Source: Deferribacterales bacterium Deferri_01 (GTDB lineage: Bacteria; Chrysiogenota; Deferribacteres; Deferribacterales; Geovibrionaceae). From it: 64,000 bases of DNA. The notes under the pieces are model-generated. The model saw only the letters and a program-made list of their open reading frames with translations, had not been told where the DNA came from and did no database searches. Of the stretch, positions 52,093 through 61,207 are shown piece after piece. A program made the position numbers and the translations under genes. How positions within the stretch are numbered: position 1 is the stretch's first letter; the number at the start of each line of letters is the position of its first letter. The stretch lies in NCBI GenBank assembly GCA_001603805.1, contig LUZY01000002.1:124001-188000 (forward strand), written 5' to 3'.

Positions 52093-53522
52093 AGGGCGCT
52101 CACTCTGTTGCGCCCGCCTTTTTTAGCTTCATAAAGCGCTCTGTCTGCACGTTTTATGATACTGTCCATACTCTCGCCCGGAATGTACTTAGCCACCCCG
52201 CAGCTTACGGTAACTTTGGGCGCTCCGCCGCAGCTTATCAGGTCTATTCCGGCCCTTATCCTTTCAGCTATGGCGAGGGCTATTTCCTCACCGCCGTAGG
52301 CAAGAATAATAAATTCATCCCCTCCCCAGCGGGCATATACATCAACCTGACGTATTTTTTCAGCAGCGGAAAGCACTACCTTTTTAAGTATCTCATCTCC
52401 GGTACTGTGACCGCAGGTGTCATTTATTGCCTTGAATCCGTCCAGATCGAACAGAATGATTGAAAAAGCGCTTCCGTTCCGTTCCGCAAACGCTTCCGCA
52501 CGGCGGAACTCACCCTCAAAGGCCCTTCTGTTCAGAAGCCCGGTAAGCTCATCGGTTGTCGCCATCTTCTCAAGTCTGCTCTGGAATATGTTTACAGTGA
52601 AAATATTAATAAGGATTACGATGATACTCACAAACAGTCCCAGAAACATATTCTGCCAAAGGTTTTTGCGTAAGCCTTCAAGGGACTTGCTCTGGTTGTT
52701 TTCAACAAAGAGAAACCAGTCCAGCTCTTCCACATAGCGAACAGTGAGAAAAATATTGTCCCCGCCTCTTTTAAACTCATAAAAGCCGGAAAGCTCGCTC
52801 ACTGTCAGCGCACTTTGTGCAAGATCCTTCAGCCCCTCTTCCTCGTATATGTTATCAGCCAGAATCTTGCCTCCGGGGTGCATCTGGATGAAACCGTCTC
52901 TGTCCACAAGATATATATCACGGTCATATTTAACCTGATAAGCGCTAAGAAGATTTGTTATGCGCTGAAGCTCAAGCCCCACCCCCGTGACGCCGAGAAG
53001 GTTGTTGTCATAGTCGTTCAGCCTGTGGTTGATAAAAACCGTGAGCGTGTCTTCCGAAGCCTGATTTTCATCAATGATTATATCGTAATCCTGATGCAGA
53101 TTCTTGAAGTCGTAATACCACACATCGTGGGGATCGCCTTGGTGGACAGTTTTAAGAATCCCGTCATAGTAATAGTATTTTCCAGTTGCTTCAGAAACAA
53201 AGAAAGCTGTGAAAAAGCCGTATTTGCTTCTTATTTCCTGAAGATATTTTTCAACTGTTGCGGTGTTCTGTTCACCGTGAAGAACCCAGTCCTTCAGAAA
53301 AGTATCATGCGCCATAAGGGACGATACGAACACAGGACGCATAAGATCCCGCTGAATTTCTGTGTATATATTATCCCTTGTAAGGGGCAGAGAGCCGTAT
53401 ATTTCATTCTCTCTCATGGTCTTCTTTACGGAAAAGTAATTGATCAGGTTAACACACAGGAAACCTGTAAAGAGAACGAGACACAATATGGTTATAAGCT
53501 TAGGTTTTACGGAAACAGCCAT
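52089..53522 (-). CDS. Cache-domain diguanylate cyclase
   Basis: About 477 residues from the ATG at 53522 behind AAGAGGT. A membrane helix near residues 8-30 is followed by a periplasmic double-Cache sensor (about 35-285; YFSVKKTMRENEI, FFTAFFVSEATGKYYYYDG, DRDGFIQMHPGG), a second membrane helix (FLGLFVSIIVILINIFTV) and a cytoplasmic GGDEF domain with ARWGGDEFIIL and an RQVD I-site five residues before it. It should convert an external small-molecule signal into cyclic di-GMP. There is no HAMP domain. Confidence 0.9.
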   Translation of the reverse strand: MAVSVKPKLITILCLVLFTGFLCVNLINYFSVKKTMRENEIYGSLPLTRDNIYTEIQRDLMRPVFVSSLMAHDTFLKDWVLHGEQNTATVEKYLQEIRSKYGFFTAFFVSEATGKYYYYDGILKTVHQGDPHDVWYYDFKNLHQDYDIIIDENQASEDTLTVFINHRLNDYDNNLLGVTGVGLELQRITNLLSAYQVKYDRDIYLVDRDGFIQMHPGGKILADNIYEEEGLKDLAQSALTVSELSGFYEFKRGGDNIFLTVRYVEELDWFLFVENNQSKSLEGLRKNLWQNMFLGLFVSIIVILINIFTVNIFQSRLEKMATTDELTGLLNRRAFEGEFRRAEAFAERNGSAFSIILFDLDGFKAINDTCGHSTGDEILKKVVLSAAEKIRQVDVYARWGGDEFIILAYGGEEIALAIAERIRAGIDLISCGGAPKVTVSCGVAKYIPGESMDSIIKRADRALYEAKKGGRNRVSAL

Positions 53523-53634
53523 CGGATACCTCTTGTATGTATCCAAAATATAATATTAAAGGATAATAGTGAAGAAATATTGTGCCGGATGACAAAAATT
53601 TATGCAGGGGGTACAGCCTGCACCCCCTGTTTTA

Positions 53635-55503
53635 TCATACGCTTTTGTAATTGAGAAGAAGGGCAGAGTTAATTATAACCGCTACAGAACCGAGGTTATG
53701 CACCAGTGCCCCCATAACAGGATTAAGAAGACCGCCCATAGCCAGAAAAATTGCAACAAAATTAAGTATAAGTGAAAGAGTGATGTTTATATTTATAGTG
53801 GACATGGTTTTTCTTGCCAGCTTAAGAAGGTGGGGCACCGACTTGATCTCGTCACCCACAAGGGCGATATCCGCCGCCTCAACGGCTATATCACTGCCGA
53901 TTCCGCCCATTGCTATCCCCACATAGGCACATTTGAGCGCAGGAGCGTCATTTATTCCGTCTCCTACCATGCAGACCATCTTTTTCTGCTTCTGGTATTT
54001 GTCTATGTAGTACATCTTGTCTTCCGGCAGGCAGTCAAAATGCACTTTTGCGATTCCGGCGTTTTTGGCTATATGTCCGGCCGCTTCCTGATGATCTCCG
54101 GTGAGAAGTACACTTTCGACTTTTAATCCGCCGAGTTTTCTGATCATTTCGGCAGATTCATTCCTTATGGCGTCAGCGAGGGCTATTATTCCCGCTTCTT
54201 TGCCGTTTACAGCAACATATATGACAGTGCATCCTTCCTTTCTGTGTGCAGAGGCTGCACTTTTAAGTTTATCAGACAGTTCAACAGAGTTTTCCGACAG
54301 CATATCCAAATTTCCGGCAAGAACTGTTTTCCCGTCAACAACCGCCCTAACGCCTCTGCCTGCTGTCATCACAAAATCATTGGGTTCTTTCAGAGATGTA
54401 TTATGTTTTGCTTTAAAACCCGCCACAACAGCTTTTCCCAGTGGATGTTCCGAGCGTGCCTCGGCAGATGCGGCAAGTTCAAGAAGATCCGCCGCCGTTA
54501 TTTCAACGCTGAAACTTTCCACAGCAACCACTTCCGGTTTGCCGTAGGTGAGCGTGCCTGTTTTATCAAAGGCTATTTTTGTAACCTTAGCCAGCCGCTC
54601 AAGGGCATCCCCCTCACGAATGAGTATGCCGAACTTAGTTGCGTTGCCTATTCCCGCCATGATAGCGGTGGGAGTGGCAAGAACCAGAGCGCAGGGGCAA
54701 AAGACAACCAGTATCGTCACTGCACGTATTATCTCACCTGTGACAAGCCATGTACCTGCGGCGGAAACAAGTGCTATGACAACAATCCATGTTGCCCATT
54801 TGTCAGCAAGCCCGACAATTTTAGCCTTGCCTGCATCCGCTGACTCCACAAGGCGGATCATTCTCTGAAGAGATGAATCCTCGCCGACTTTCACCGCCTT
54901 CATGTCAAAAGCGCCGAACTGGTTCACAGTTCCGCTGGACACCTCATCCCCGACTCCCTTATCAACAGGGAGGGATTCGCCTGTCATAACAGCCTGATCT
55001 ATTGATGTCTGACCTGCAGCTATAACTCCGTCAACAGCAACAGTTTCCCCCGGAAGAACACGGAGCAGATCCCCGACCTTCACATCTTCTGCCGGGATAA
55101 TCGTTTCGCTGCCGTCAGAGGCAATAATTCTCGCCGTACGGGGTGAAAGCTGAACCAGCTTCTCTATGCCTGCTCTTGCCTTTGCCACTGTCCGCTCCTC
55201 AAGCATAGCTCCCAGAGCCATGATGAAGGCAACTTCACCAGCGGCGAATGTTTCCCCTATGATTACAGATGCAGTCAGGGCAAGTGCCACAAGCACATCC
55301 GCCTTGATGTCAAACTCGGTAACAAGACCTATTACAGCGCCTTTGATTATCGGCACTCCGCAGAGGATTATAGCAACCCACGCAGGGTCAACGGGAAACC
55401 GTCCCCATTCAAAAAAACTTAACCCCAGAGACAGGCATGACAACACCAGAAACAGAACCGTGCGTTTGTCTTCGTCTGTAAAATATTCTTTTATTTTATC
55501 CAT
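53635..55503 (-). CDS. Heavy-metal P1B-type ATPase without N-terminal metal domain
   Basis: A 622-residue P-type ATPase. Present are VMTGESLPVDK (actuator), CPCALVLATPTAIM (transmembrane metal site), DKTGTLTYG (phosphorylated Asp), SEHPLGKAV (HP motif) and GDGINDAPALK. There is no N-terminal heavy-metal-associated domain, and CPCALVL rather than CPCALGL leaves the metal undecided among copper, zinc, cadmium and others. It exports metal ions from the cytoplasm. It lies seven bases after the csoR-type gene and is doubtless controlled by it. Confidence 0.92.
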   Translation of the reverse strand: MDKIKEYFTDEDKRTVLFLVLSCLSLGLSFFEWGRFPVDPAWVAIILCGVPIIKGAVIGLVTEFDIKADVLVALALTASVIIGETFAAGEVAFIMALGAMLEERTVAKARAGIEKLVQLSPRTARIIASDGSETIIPAEDVKVGDLLRVLPGETVAVDGVIAAGQTSIDQAVMTGESLPVDKGVGDEVSSGTVNQFGAFDMKAVKVGEDSSLQRMIRLVESADAGKAKIVGLADKWATWIVVIALVSAAGTWLVTGEIIRAVTILVVFCPCALVLATPTAIMAGIGNATKFGILIREGDALERLAKVTKIAFDKTGTLTYGKPEVVAVESFSVEITAADLLELAASAEARSEHPLGKAVVAGFKAKHNTSLKEPNDFVMTAGRGVRAVVDGKTVLAGNLDMLSENSVELSDKLKSAASAHRKEGCTVIYVAVNGKEAGIIALADAIRNESAEMIRKLGGLKVESVLLTGDHQEAAGHIAKNAGIAKVHFDCLPEDKMYYIDKYQKQKKMVCMVGDGINDAPALKCAYVGIAMGGIGSDIAVEAADIALVGDEIKSVPHLLKLARKTMSTININITLSLILNFVAIFLAMGGLLNPVMGALVHNLGSVAVIINSALLLNYKSV

Positions 55504-55510
55504 TCACTAC

Positions 55511-55786
55511 CTAGCCTATTCTCGAAAAATGCTCCACGGCTTTAGCGAATTCGGCTATGGTTTTATCAGCGTTTCCGTGTTCAATACCGTCACGGACACA
55601 ATGCTGGAGATGTCCCTCCAGAACAAGCTGCCCCACCTTGTGCAGTGCGCTTTTAGCAGCGTTTATCTGGATGAGTATATCCTCGCAGGGAACATCCGTA
55701 TCAACCATATCTGAAATAGCCCTGAGCTGACCTTCGATTTTTCTTATTCGTGTGCGCACCTTCGGTACGTCTATACACTGACGCAT
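55511..55786 (-). CDS. CsoR/RcnR/FrmR-family metal-sensing repressor
   Basis: A 91-residue all-helical repressor. It keeps the CsoR-type Cys-His-Cys site: Cys in DVPCEDIL, His in EGHLQHC and the following Cys. The family leader KVRTRIRKIEGQLRAI is basic and DNA-binding. Metal binding releases it from DNA. The CHC pattern favours copper sensing, although nickel and aldehyde sensors share the fold. The start follows GGAGG; it begins the two-gene operon with the P-type ATPase. Confidence 0.9.
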   Translation of the reverse strand: MRQCIDVPKVRTRIRKIEGQLRAISDMVDTDVPCEDILIQINAAKSALHKVGQLVLEGHLQHCVRDGIEHGNADKTIAEFAKAVEHFSRIG

Positions 55787-55811
55787 TGTTTACCTCCTAC
55801 AGCTATGCCGG

Positions 55812-55837
55812 CTATACCCATAGGGGTATGGGTATAG
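55812..55837. promoter_or_regulatory. CsoR-type operator
   Basis: Perfect 10-base arms CTATACCCAT / ATGGGTATAG around AGGGGT, 26 bases upstream of the csoR-type start. G/C tracts flanked by A/T are the known operator style of the CsoR/RcnR family, so autoregulation of the operon is very likely. Confidence 0.8.
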
Positions 55838-55965
55838 ATACTCCTGTTCTTTGACACAGTCAACAAATTTATTTTGAACATCAAACTTTATTTTTCAAAG
55901 TCATATTGAAAAAATTCCCTTAACTGATAAACTTTCAATTCTAAATATACCTATGGAAAACAGAA

Positions 55966-56373
55966 ATGGAAAAACTCTCTAACGTAGTTGTGGAATTTTA
56001 TGAAAAGCTCTCATCATGGGAGCATTCAGTGGTAAAGGATACCGGGCTGACTCTGCCTCAGATGCACACCATAGAGGTGCTGGGCAGCAGTGAACCGATG
56101 CGTATGAAGGAACTTGCGGAGAAAATGGGTATAACCACCGGAACACTCACGGTGAATATAGATAAGCTGGTTAAGCTTGGTTACGTAGTGAGGAAACCGA
56201 ACGAGACAGACAGAAGGTCGTACTACGTTGCGCTTTCTGATGAAGGGGAAGAGATATACAGCCGTCACCACGCACTGCACCTTGAACTGACAGAGGAGAT
56301 CTTAAGCGAACTCACACCGGAGGAGGGGCAGCTTCTGGAAAAACTGCTCACCAAGGCAATGCGGGCGTTCTAA
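55966..56373 (+). CDS. MarR-family regulator
   Basis: A 135-residue winged-helix protein. The HTH is seen as MRMKELAEKMGITTGTLTVNIDKLVKLGYVVRKP, the wing as NETDRRSYYVALSDEG, with dimerisation helices at both ends. It is divergent from the csoR-ATPase operon and lies 61-73 bases upstream of the PtuA-like gene on the same strand. Its own base composition matches the host rather than the AT-rich defence genes, so it is probably not part of that module. Targets unknown. Confidence 0.87.
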   Translation: MEKLSNVVVEFYEKLSSWEHSVVKDTGLTLPQMHTIEVLGSSEPMRMKELAEKMGITTGTLTVNIDKLVKLGYVVRKPNETDRRSYYVALSDEGEEIYSRHHALHLELTEEILSELTPEEGQLLEKLLTKAMRAF

Positions 56374-56446
56374 AAGACATAAAACTAGACTATTTTTATA
56401 TATAGGTTATACTTTTAAAAATAAATCAGGATAATTGAGATTTAAA

Positions 56447-57766
56447 ATGCGCATTGAAAAAATAAAGATACATCAAATAGGTATTTTTGATGATCTAGAA
56501 ATTGAGTTTGCTGCTAAAACAAATCAAACTAATGCCGAAGTTCATGTCTTTACAGGACCAAACGGAAGCGGTAAAAGTACGATTTTATATTCAATTGCTT
56601 CTCTATTTGGCTTTCAGGCAGGAATGTTCAACAGGTGCAGAACATCAGAAAGTTATTGTGAAGGTAAGGCAGATGGCAAGCCTTTAATTACGTCCAGAAG
56701 CAATATTAAGATTTTGGATGAACTTTCTCCATTAGATATGAACGCAGGAAAAGACAAGTTATATATGCATAAAACAATGAAGACACCCTTCGATTTGGAC
56801 AAAGTTTATCCTTTTAAAACCAGACAATACAACCCAACAGACAAAATCAAAAATGATAAATTTGATTTTGCTGTTTTTACTTATGCAGGAAACAGAGATA
56901 TAAACAGTATAAAGCTTGAAGGCATAATTGAAGATAAAGATAACCCTTTTGCAGACAGCCTCTCTTTTACTAAATCCGCAAACTCTCAAAAAATCATCCA
57001 ATGGATCGCAAACACTATTACTAAAATCGCCCTGGCAAAAAATAAGAACGATTTTGAAAGAGCAGAACAGCTTCAAGCCTATTTGGATAAAATCAGTAAT
57101 TTCATCGGAGAAGTAAGCAGTTTCCAAATAGGTTTCGAGTTGGAAGATACTCCGCTTAATGTTGTTCTCAGGATGGATGGCAAAATAATAGAATTTGATG
57201 TTCTGCCAGACGGCTTGAAATCAATAATCAGCTGGATTGCTGATTTGCTTATGCGTATGGACAGAATCAACTGGGTAGACAATACAAACATCTTTGAACG
57301 CAACTTCATTCTTTTACTTGACGAAATTGACATTCACCTGCATCCGGCATGGCAGAGAAAAATACTCCCTGCGGTTCAAAAACTATTCACAAATGCACAA
57401 ATATTTGTTTCTACGCACTCGCCTTTCGTTGTTGCATCCATAAGCGACGCATGGATTTATAAACTCAAACTTGAAAATGGGAAGTCTGTCCTTGAAGAAG
57501 TTATTGAAGCTAAACAGGGATATAGTTACAGCTATATTCTTGAAGAAATATTTGGCATTAGTGAAGAATTTGATGTCGAGACTGAAAAGAAATTCGCACG
57601 TTTCTATATTTTAAGAGATGAAATTAATGGAAACAATTTTGATAATGAAAATGAATTCAGAACATTAGCAACAGATCTTGCTTCCAAAAGCTCCGAAACC
57701 AGAGACATTATCGGACGAGAATTAAGACAGCTAACAAAACAAACGGGAAAAGACTTCAAGATATGA
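56447..57766 (+). CDS. ptuA: Septu-type defence ATPase PtuA
   Basis: About 439 residues from the ATG at 56447 (a TTG at 56435 is possible). An SMC/OLD-like ABC ATPase: Walker A TGPNGSGKSTILYS, Walker B LLLDEIDIHLHP, and the D-loop/H-loop region IFVSTHSPFVVAS. The N-terminal MRIEKIKIHQIGIFDDLEIEF strand pattern is typical. The next gene, overlapping by four bases, encodes a PtuB-type HNH nuclease, the defining partner in Septu anti-phage systems. Both genes are clearly more AT-rich than the neighbours and use AT-rich codons, indicating transfer. The ATPase probably senses or gates the nuclease. Confidence 0.87.
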   Translation: MRIEKIKIHQIGIFDDLEIEFAAKTNQTNAEVHVFTGPNGSGKSTILYSIASLFGFQAGMFNRCRTSESYCEGKADGKPLITSRSNIKILDELSPLDMNAGKDKLYMHKTMKTPFDLDKVYPFKTRQYNPTDKIKNDKFDFAVFTYAGNRDINSIKLEGIIEDKDNPFADSLSFTKSANSQKIIQWIANTITKIALAKNKNDFERAEQLQAYLDKISNFIGEVSSFQIGFELEDTPLNVVLRMDGKIIEFDVLPDGLKSIISWIADLLMRMDRINWVDNTNIFERNFILLLDEIDIHLHPAWQRKILPAVQKLFTNAQIFVSTHSPFVVASISDAWIYKLKLENGKSVLEEVIEAKQGYSYSYILEEIFGISEEFDVETEKKFARFYILRDEINGNNFDNENEFRTLATDLASKSSETRDIIGRELRQLTKQTGKDFKI

Positions 57767-58359
57767 ACAAACTATCTAGGTGTGATTGCCCTGACTGTTT
57801 AAGCAACTGGGAAAAATTAGGGGCAGAATTCAAAGAAAAGCGTGAAACTAACCCTTCTCATTCATTTTCTTGGAGAAACTTTAAGGGACAAAGTATTAGA
57901 ACACATTTGATACCCGTTCTTGAAGAAATGACAAAAAATCACTGTTCGTTCTGTGACGGCTATCCATTAGGAACAGAGAGCAGACAAACTATAGAACATT
58001 TCAGACCAAAATCTAGATTTCCTGAGTTGGCGTATCAATGGGAAAATCTATTTTTATGCTGTGATGTATGCCAAAGCTCAAAACAAGAGGAATTTGATGA
58101 AAAATTACTGAAACCAGACGATCCTGATTACTGTTTTTCAGATTTCTTTACATGCAACTTTAAAAGCGGTATCATTGAGCCTAATCCGCAAGCTACACAG
58201 GAAAAGCAGGAAAGGGCAAGAATAACAATCAAATTATACGATCTCAACTCTACACTGCGCTCTCAGTCACGCTTGAGACAACTTAAAAAATTTGAAAAGA
58301 ATACGGGTGAAGATATTAATACATTTCCCTACAGATACTTTATCAACGCAAGCCTATAG
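57763..58359 (+). CDS. ptuB: Septu-type HNH nuclease PtuB
   Basis: A 198-residue protein with an HNH-type zinc-cysteine architecture: CDCPDC near the N-terminus, HCSFCDGYPLG, then IEHFRPKSRFPELAYQWENLFLCCDVCQSSK, the conserved core of the PtuB/TIGR02646 nucleases (His in EHF, Asn in WENL, CXXC pairs). It should cut nucleic acid of invading phage when released or activated by PtuA. The ATG lies inside the ptuA stop (ATGA). It converges on the EVE-domain gene with a six-base overlap. No reverse transcriptase accompanies the pair, so it is not a retron system. Confidence 0.87.
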   Translation: MNKLSRCDCPDCLSNWEKLGAEFKEKRETNPSHSFSWRNFKGQSIRTHLIPVLEEMTKNHCSFCDGYPLGTESRQTIEHFRPKSRFPELAYQWENLFLCCDVCQSSKQEEFDEKLLKPDDPDYCFSDFFTCNFKSGIIEPNPQATQEKQERARITIKLYDLNSTLRSQSRLRQLKKFEKNTGEDINTFPYRYFINASL

Positions 58360-58815
58360 TCCCGCCATTTCAAGAATTATATTGTATTCCTCTGCAGTTA
58401 CAGGCTGAACGGAAAGGCGCATTCCCTTCTGAACAAGCTTCATCTCCTCAAGTCTTGGCATGTTCTTTATATCCTTCAGGGTGACAGGCTTATCAAGCTT
58501 CTTCACAAAGCTTACCTCTGTCATAAACCAGCGTGGCTTCTCCTGCGGTGATTTCGCATCGTAATACCTACTGTTTTTATCCCACGAGGTGAAGTCCGGA
58601 ACGGCATTTTCGGCACAAATTTCCGCCAGCCCCACCACAGATGGCTCAGTGGTGTTTGAGTGATAGAAAAGAACTTTGTCCCCTTTTTTCATCTCATTCA
58701 TCATAAAGTTGCGGGCCTGATAGTTCCGCACACCTTCCCAGAAGGTTTTGCCTTCCTTCGCCAGCCTGTCTATGGAGTAGGACTCCGGCTCGGACTTCAT
58801 AAGCCAGTATTTCAT
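58354..58815 (-). CDS. EVE-domain protein
   Basis: A 153-residue EVE (PUA-like) protein beginning WLMKSEPESYSIDRL, with WEGVRNYQARNFMM and KVLFYHSN, the residues that line the modified-base pocket in this family. EVE domains bind modified bases in DNA or RNA; bacterial single-domain forms are often part of restriction or RNA-modification contexts. It is translationally coupled to the nitroreductase gene (ATGA overlap) and therefore seems to belong to the glnS transcript rather than the Septu module it meets head-on. Confidence 0.9.
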   Translation of the reverse strand: MKYWLMKSEPESYSIDRLAKEGKTFWEGVRNYQARNFMMNEMKKGDKVLFYHSNTTEPSVVGLAEICAENAVPDFTSWDKNSRYYDAKSPQEKPRWFMTEVSFVKKLDKPVTLKDIKNMPRLEEMKLVQKGMRLSVQPVTAEEYNIILEMAGL

Positions 58816-59333
58816 TTCCCGTCCCAGCGGTTTTTATGCACCTTTGCGGCATCGTACCTGTCAACACTGTGCCCTTTGGCATCAGAATAGCCGATGGCAA
58901 CAAGCGCAAATGCATGTATATTTTCAGGAATTTTCAGCAGTTCCTTAATCTGTCTTTCCGCATTTTCATTGGGATAAAGCCCGCACCAGACAGCCTCAAG
59001 CCCTAAGTCCTGCGTGGCGAGGAGAATATTCTGCACAGCGGCGGCGCAGTCCTGCGGCCAGTAGCCTTTGTGTTTTTCCTTTGAAGGATCAGCGCAAACG
59101 GCGATACCAAGGGGCGCCTGTGAAAACATAGCTCCGTAAGGGTGGATGGAGGGGACTTCCCGCAGGGTGGATTCATCGTCTATAACCACAAAAGCCCACG
59201 GCTGGGAATTTCCCGCTGAAGGGGCACTCATCGCCGCTTTCAGAAGCAGTTCAATCTTGTTTTTTTCAACTTTTTTAAATACGGAAAAACGCCTTATGCT
59301 TCTTCTGTTTAAAATTGCCTCAAGAATCTGCAT
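58812..59333 (-). CDS. Nitroreductase-family FMN enzyme
   Basis: About 173 residues from the ATG at 59333 behind GGAGGAG; a longer frame exists but lacks support. NRRSIRRF at the N-terminus and APSAGNSQPWAFVVI are the FMN-binding motifs of the nitroreductase family; the NIHAFALVAIGY strand follows near the C-terminus. It transfers electrons from NAD(P)H to nitro or quinone compounds; the true substrate is unknown. It lies 20 bases after glnS. Confidence 0.88.
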   Translation of the reverse strand: MQILEAILNRRSIRRFSVFKKVEKNKIELLLKAAMSAPSAGNSQPWAFVVIDDESTLREVPSIHPYGAMFSQAPLGIAVCADPSKEKHKGYWPQDCAAAVQNILLATQDLGLEAVWCGLYPNENAERQIKELLKIPENIHAFALVAIGYSDAKGHSVDRYDAAKVHKNRWDGK

Positions 59334-59352
59334 GTCTCCTCCTTTATAACAA

Positions 59353-61038
59353 TCAGCTTTTCTGCTGTTCCTTCGCCCATGAGTCTTTAAGCGAAACTGT
59401 CCTGTTGAACACAGGTTTTTCTTTGGTTGTATCCGGATCCGCCACAAAATATCCCTGCCTCATAAACTGAAACGAGGTGAATTCAACAGCTTCCGCCAAG
59501 GCAGGTTCGCCCCAGCATTCGGTTATTTTAAGAGATTCAGGATTTATATTAGCGGTAAAATCCTTACCTTCTTCAACATCATCAGGGTTTTCTTTGGTAA
59601 AAAGGTTGTCATACATACGCACTTCACACTTAACGGCGTGCTTCGCACTCACCCAGTGGGAAGTTCCCTTAACCTTGCGCCCGTCCTCTGTCCAGCCGCC
59701 ACGGCTTGCGGGATCGTAGGTGCAGTGAACCTCTGTCACATTGCCGTCAGCATCTTTTATGACGTCAACACATTTAACATAATATGCGTGCTTCAGCCTT
59801 ATTTCACCGCCGGGTGAAAGCCTGAAATATTTTTTAGGCGGATTTTCCATGAAGTCTTCCCGCTCTATGTAAAGCTCCCTTCCAAAAGGAATCATTCTCT
59901 TGCCGTCTGCTTCGTTTTCAGGATTGTTTTCCGCTTCAAGCAGTTCTTCCTGTCCTTCCGGATAGTTCACAATCACCATCTTAAGGGGATCAAGAACCGC
60001 CATGCGCCTGTGCGCCCTCTTGTTAAGGTCATCACGCAGACAGTTTTCAAGAAGGGAGTATTCAATAATGCTGTTGCTCTTGGAAACGCCTATTATGTCC
60101 GTGAACATGCGTATAGATTCCGGCGTAAATCCTCTCCTTCTCAGCCCTGCTATAGTGGGCATTCTGGGGTCGTCCCACCCGTTGACATACTTATCCTGAA
60201 CCAGCTTAAGCAGTTTTCGTTTACTCATTACGGTATTGGTAAGATTGAGTCTGGCAAACTCAATCTGCTGAGGATGATACACGCCGAGTTTTTCCAGAAA
60301 CCAGTCATAAAGCGGTCTGTGGTCCTCAAACTCCAGCGTGCAAAGCGAGTGTGTTATCCCTTCGATGGAGTCCTCAAGCCCGTGGGCGAAATCATACATG
60401 GGATAAATACACCACTCACCGCCGGTATTATGGTGTTCTGCGTGGGCTATGCGGTAGATAACCGGATCACGCATGTTAATATTCGGAGAACTCATATCTA
60501 TTTTCGCACGGAGAACCTTTTCCCCGTCCTTAAATTCGCCTTTTCTCATGCGTTCGAGCAGACCGAGATTTTCCTCCGCACTGCGGTTTCTGAAAGGGCT
60601 TTCTTTTCCCGCTTCGGTCAGTGAACCTCTGTACTGCCTTATCTCTTCCGCTGTGAGGTCGTCAACATACGCATAGCCGTCTTTAACAAGCTGAACGGCA
60701 TATTCATAAAATTTCCCGAAATAGTCTGAGGCAAAATACTCCCTGTCCTCCCAGTCAAAGCCGAGCCATTTGACATCACGCCTGATGGACTCCACATACT
60801 CCGTGTCCTCCTTGAGCGGGTTGGTATCGTCAAAACGCAGATTGCACTTACCGCCGAACTCTTCTGCCATTCCGAAGTTAAGGCAGATAGATTTTGCGTG
60901 ACCTATATGAAGATAACCGTTCGGTTCCGGCGGAAAACGGGTATGCACACGCCCTTCGTTTTTGCCTTCTTCAAGGTCTTTTATGATAATGTTCCTTATA
61001 AAGTTTGAACCTTTGTAAGTTTCTTTAGAATCGCTCAT
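59353..61038 (-). CDS. glnS: Glutaminyl-tRNA synthetase
   Basis: About 561 residues from the ATG at 61038, preceded by GGTGA. Class I motifs: [15 protein letters not shown] (HIGH) and VMSKRKL (KMSKS equivalent). The C-terminal anticodon-binding beta-barrels are present ([13 protein letters not shown] and following). It charges tRNA-Gln directly, so this organism need not rely solely on the transamidation route. It starts a likely three-gene transcript with the nitroreductase and EVE genes, and is divergent from the acyl-CoA synthetase gene. Confidence 0.95.
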   Translation of the reverse strand: MSDSKETYKGSNFIRNIIIKDLEEGKNEGRVHTRFPPEPNGYLHIGHAKSICLNFGMAEEFGGKCNLRFDDTNPLKEDTEYVESIRRDVKWLGFDWEDREYFASDYFGKFYEYAVQLVKDGYAYVDDLTAEEIRQYRGSLTEAGKESPFRNRSAEENLGLLERMRKGEFKDGEKVLRAKIDMSSPNINMRDPVIYRIAHAEHHNTGGEWCIYPMYDFAHGLEDSIEGITHSLCTLEFEDHRPLYDWFLEKLGVYHPQQIEFARLNLTNTVMSKRKLLKLVQDKYVNGWDDPRMPTIAGLRRRGFTPESIRMFTDIIGVSKSNSIIEYSLLENCLRDDLNKRAHRRMAVLDPLKMVIVNYPEGQEELLEAENNPENEADGKRMIPFGRELYIEREDFMENPPKKYFRLSPGGEIRLKHAYYVKCVDVIKDADGNVTEVHCTYDPASRGGWTEDGRKVKGTSHWVSAKHAVKCEVRMYDNLFTKENPDDVEEGKDFTANINPESLKITECWGEPALAEAVEFTSFQFMRQGYFVADPDTTKEKPVFNRTVSLKDSWAKEQQKS

Positions 61039-61207
61039 GAGTTTCACCGCTTATTTTTTGTTAAACTTCAATATTAAAGTAAATATACTCCGAATGCAAC
61101 ACCGTACAGGAACACACCTATTATTACACATATCTGTTAATTCCCGCTTTACTTTCTTCAGTAACACTATTATATTCTGTAACCATATTTTATATTCGGA
61201 GATTTTT

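Noticed and set aside
52815-53654. 279-codon open frame on the + strand opposite the Cache-GGDEF gene
   Set aside because: Antisense shadow of a clear domain-matched gene; translation is low-complexity with no recognisable domain, and no ribosome-binding site.
54101-54843. Two overlapping + strand frames opposite the P-type ATPase
   Set aside because: Mirror frames of a well-supported gene; no family motif.
56374-58360. Retron association of the PtuA-PtuB pair
   Set aside because: No reverse transcriptase frame or msr/msd-like inverted repeats near the genes.
61037-61207. Longer N-terminus of the acyl-CoA synthetase
   Set aside because: The region is the AT-rich promoter spacer against glnS; the ATG at 61208 has a good ribosome-binding site.
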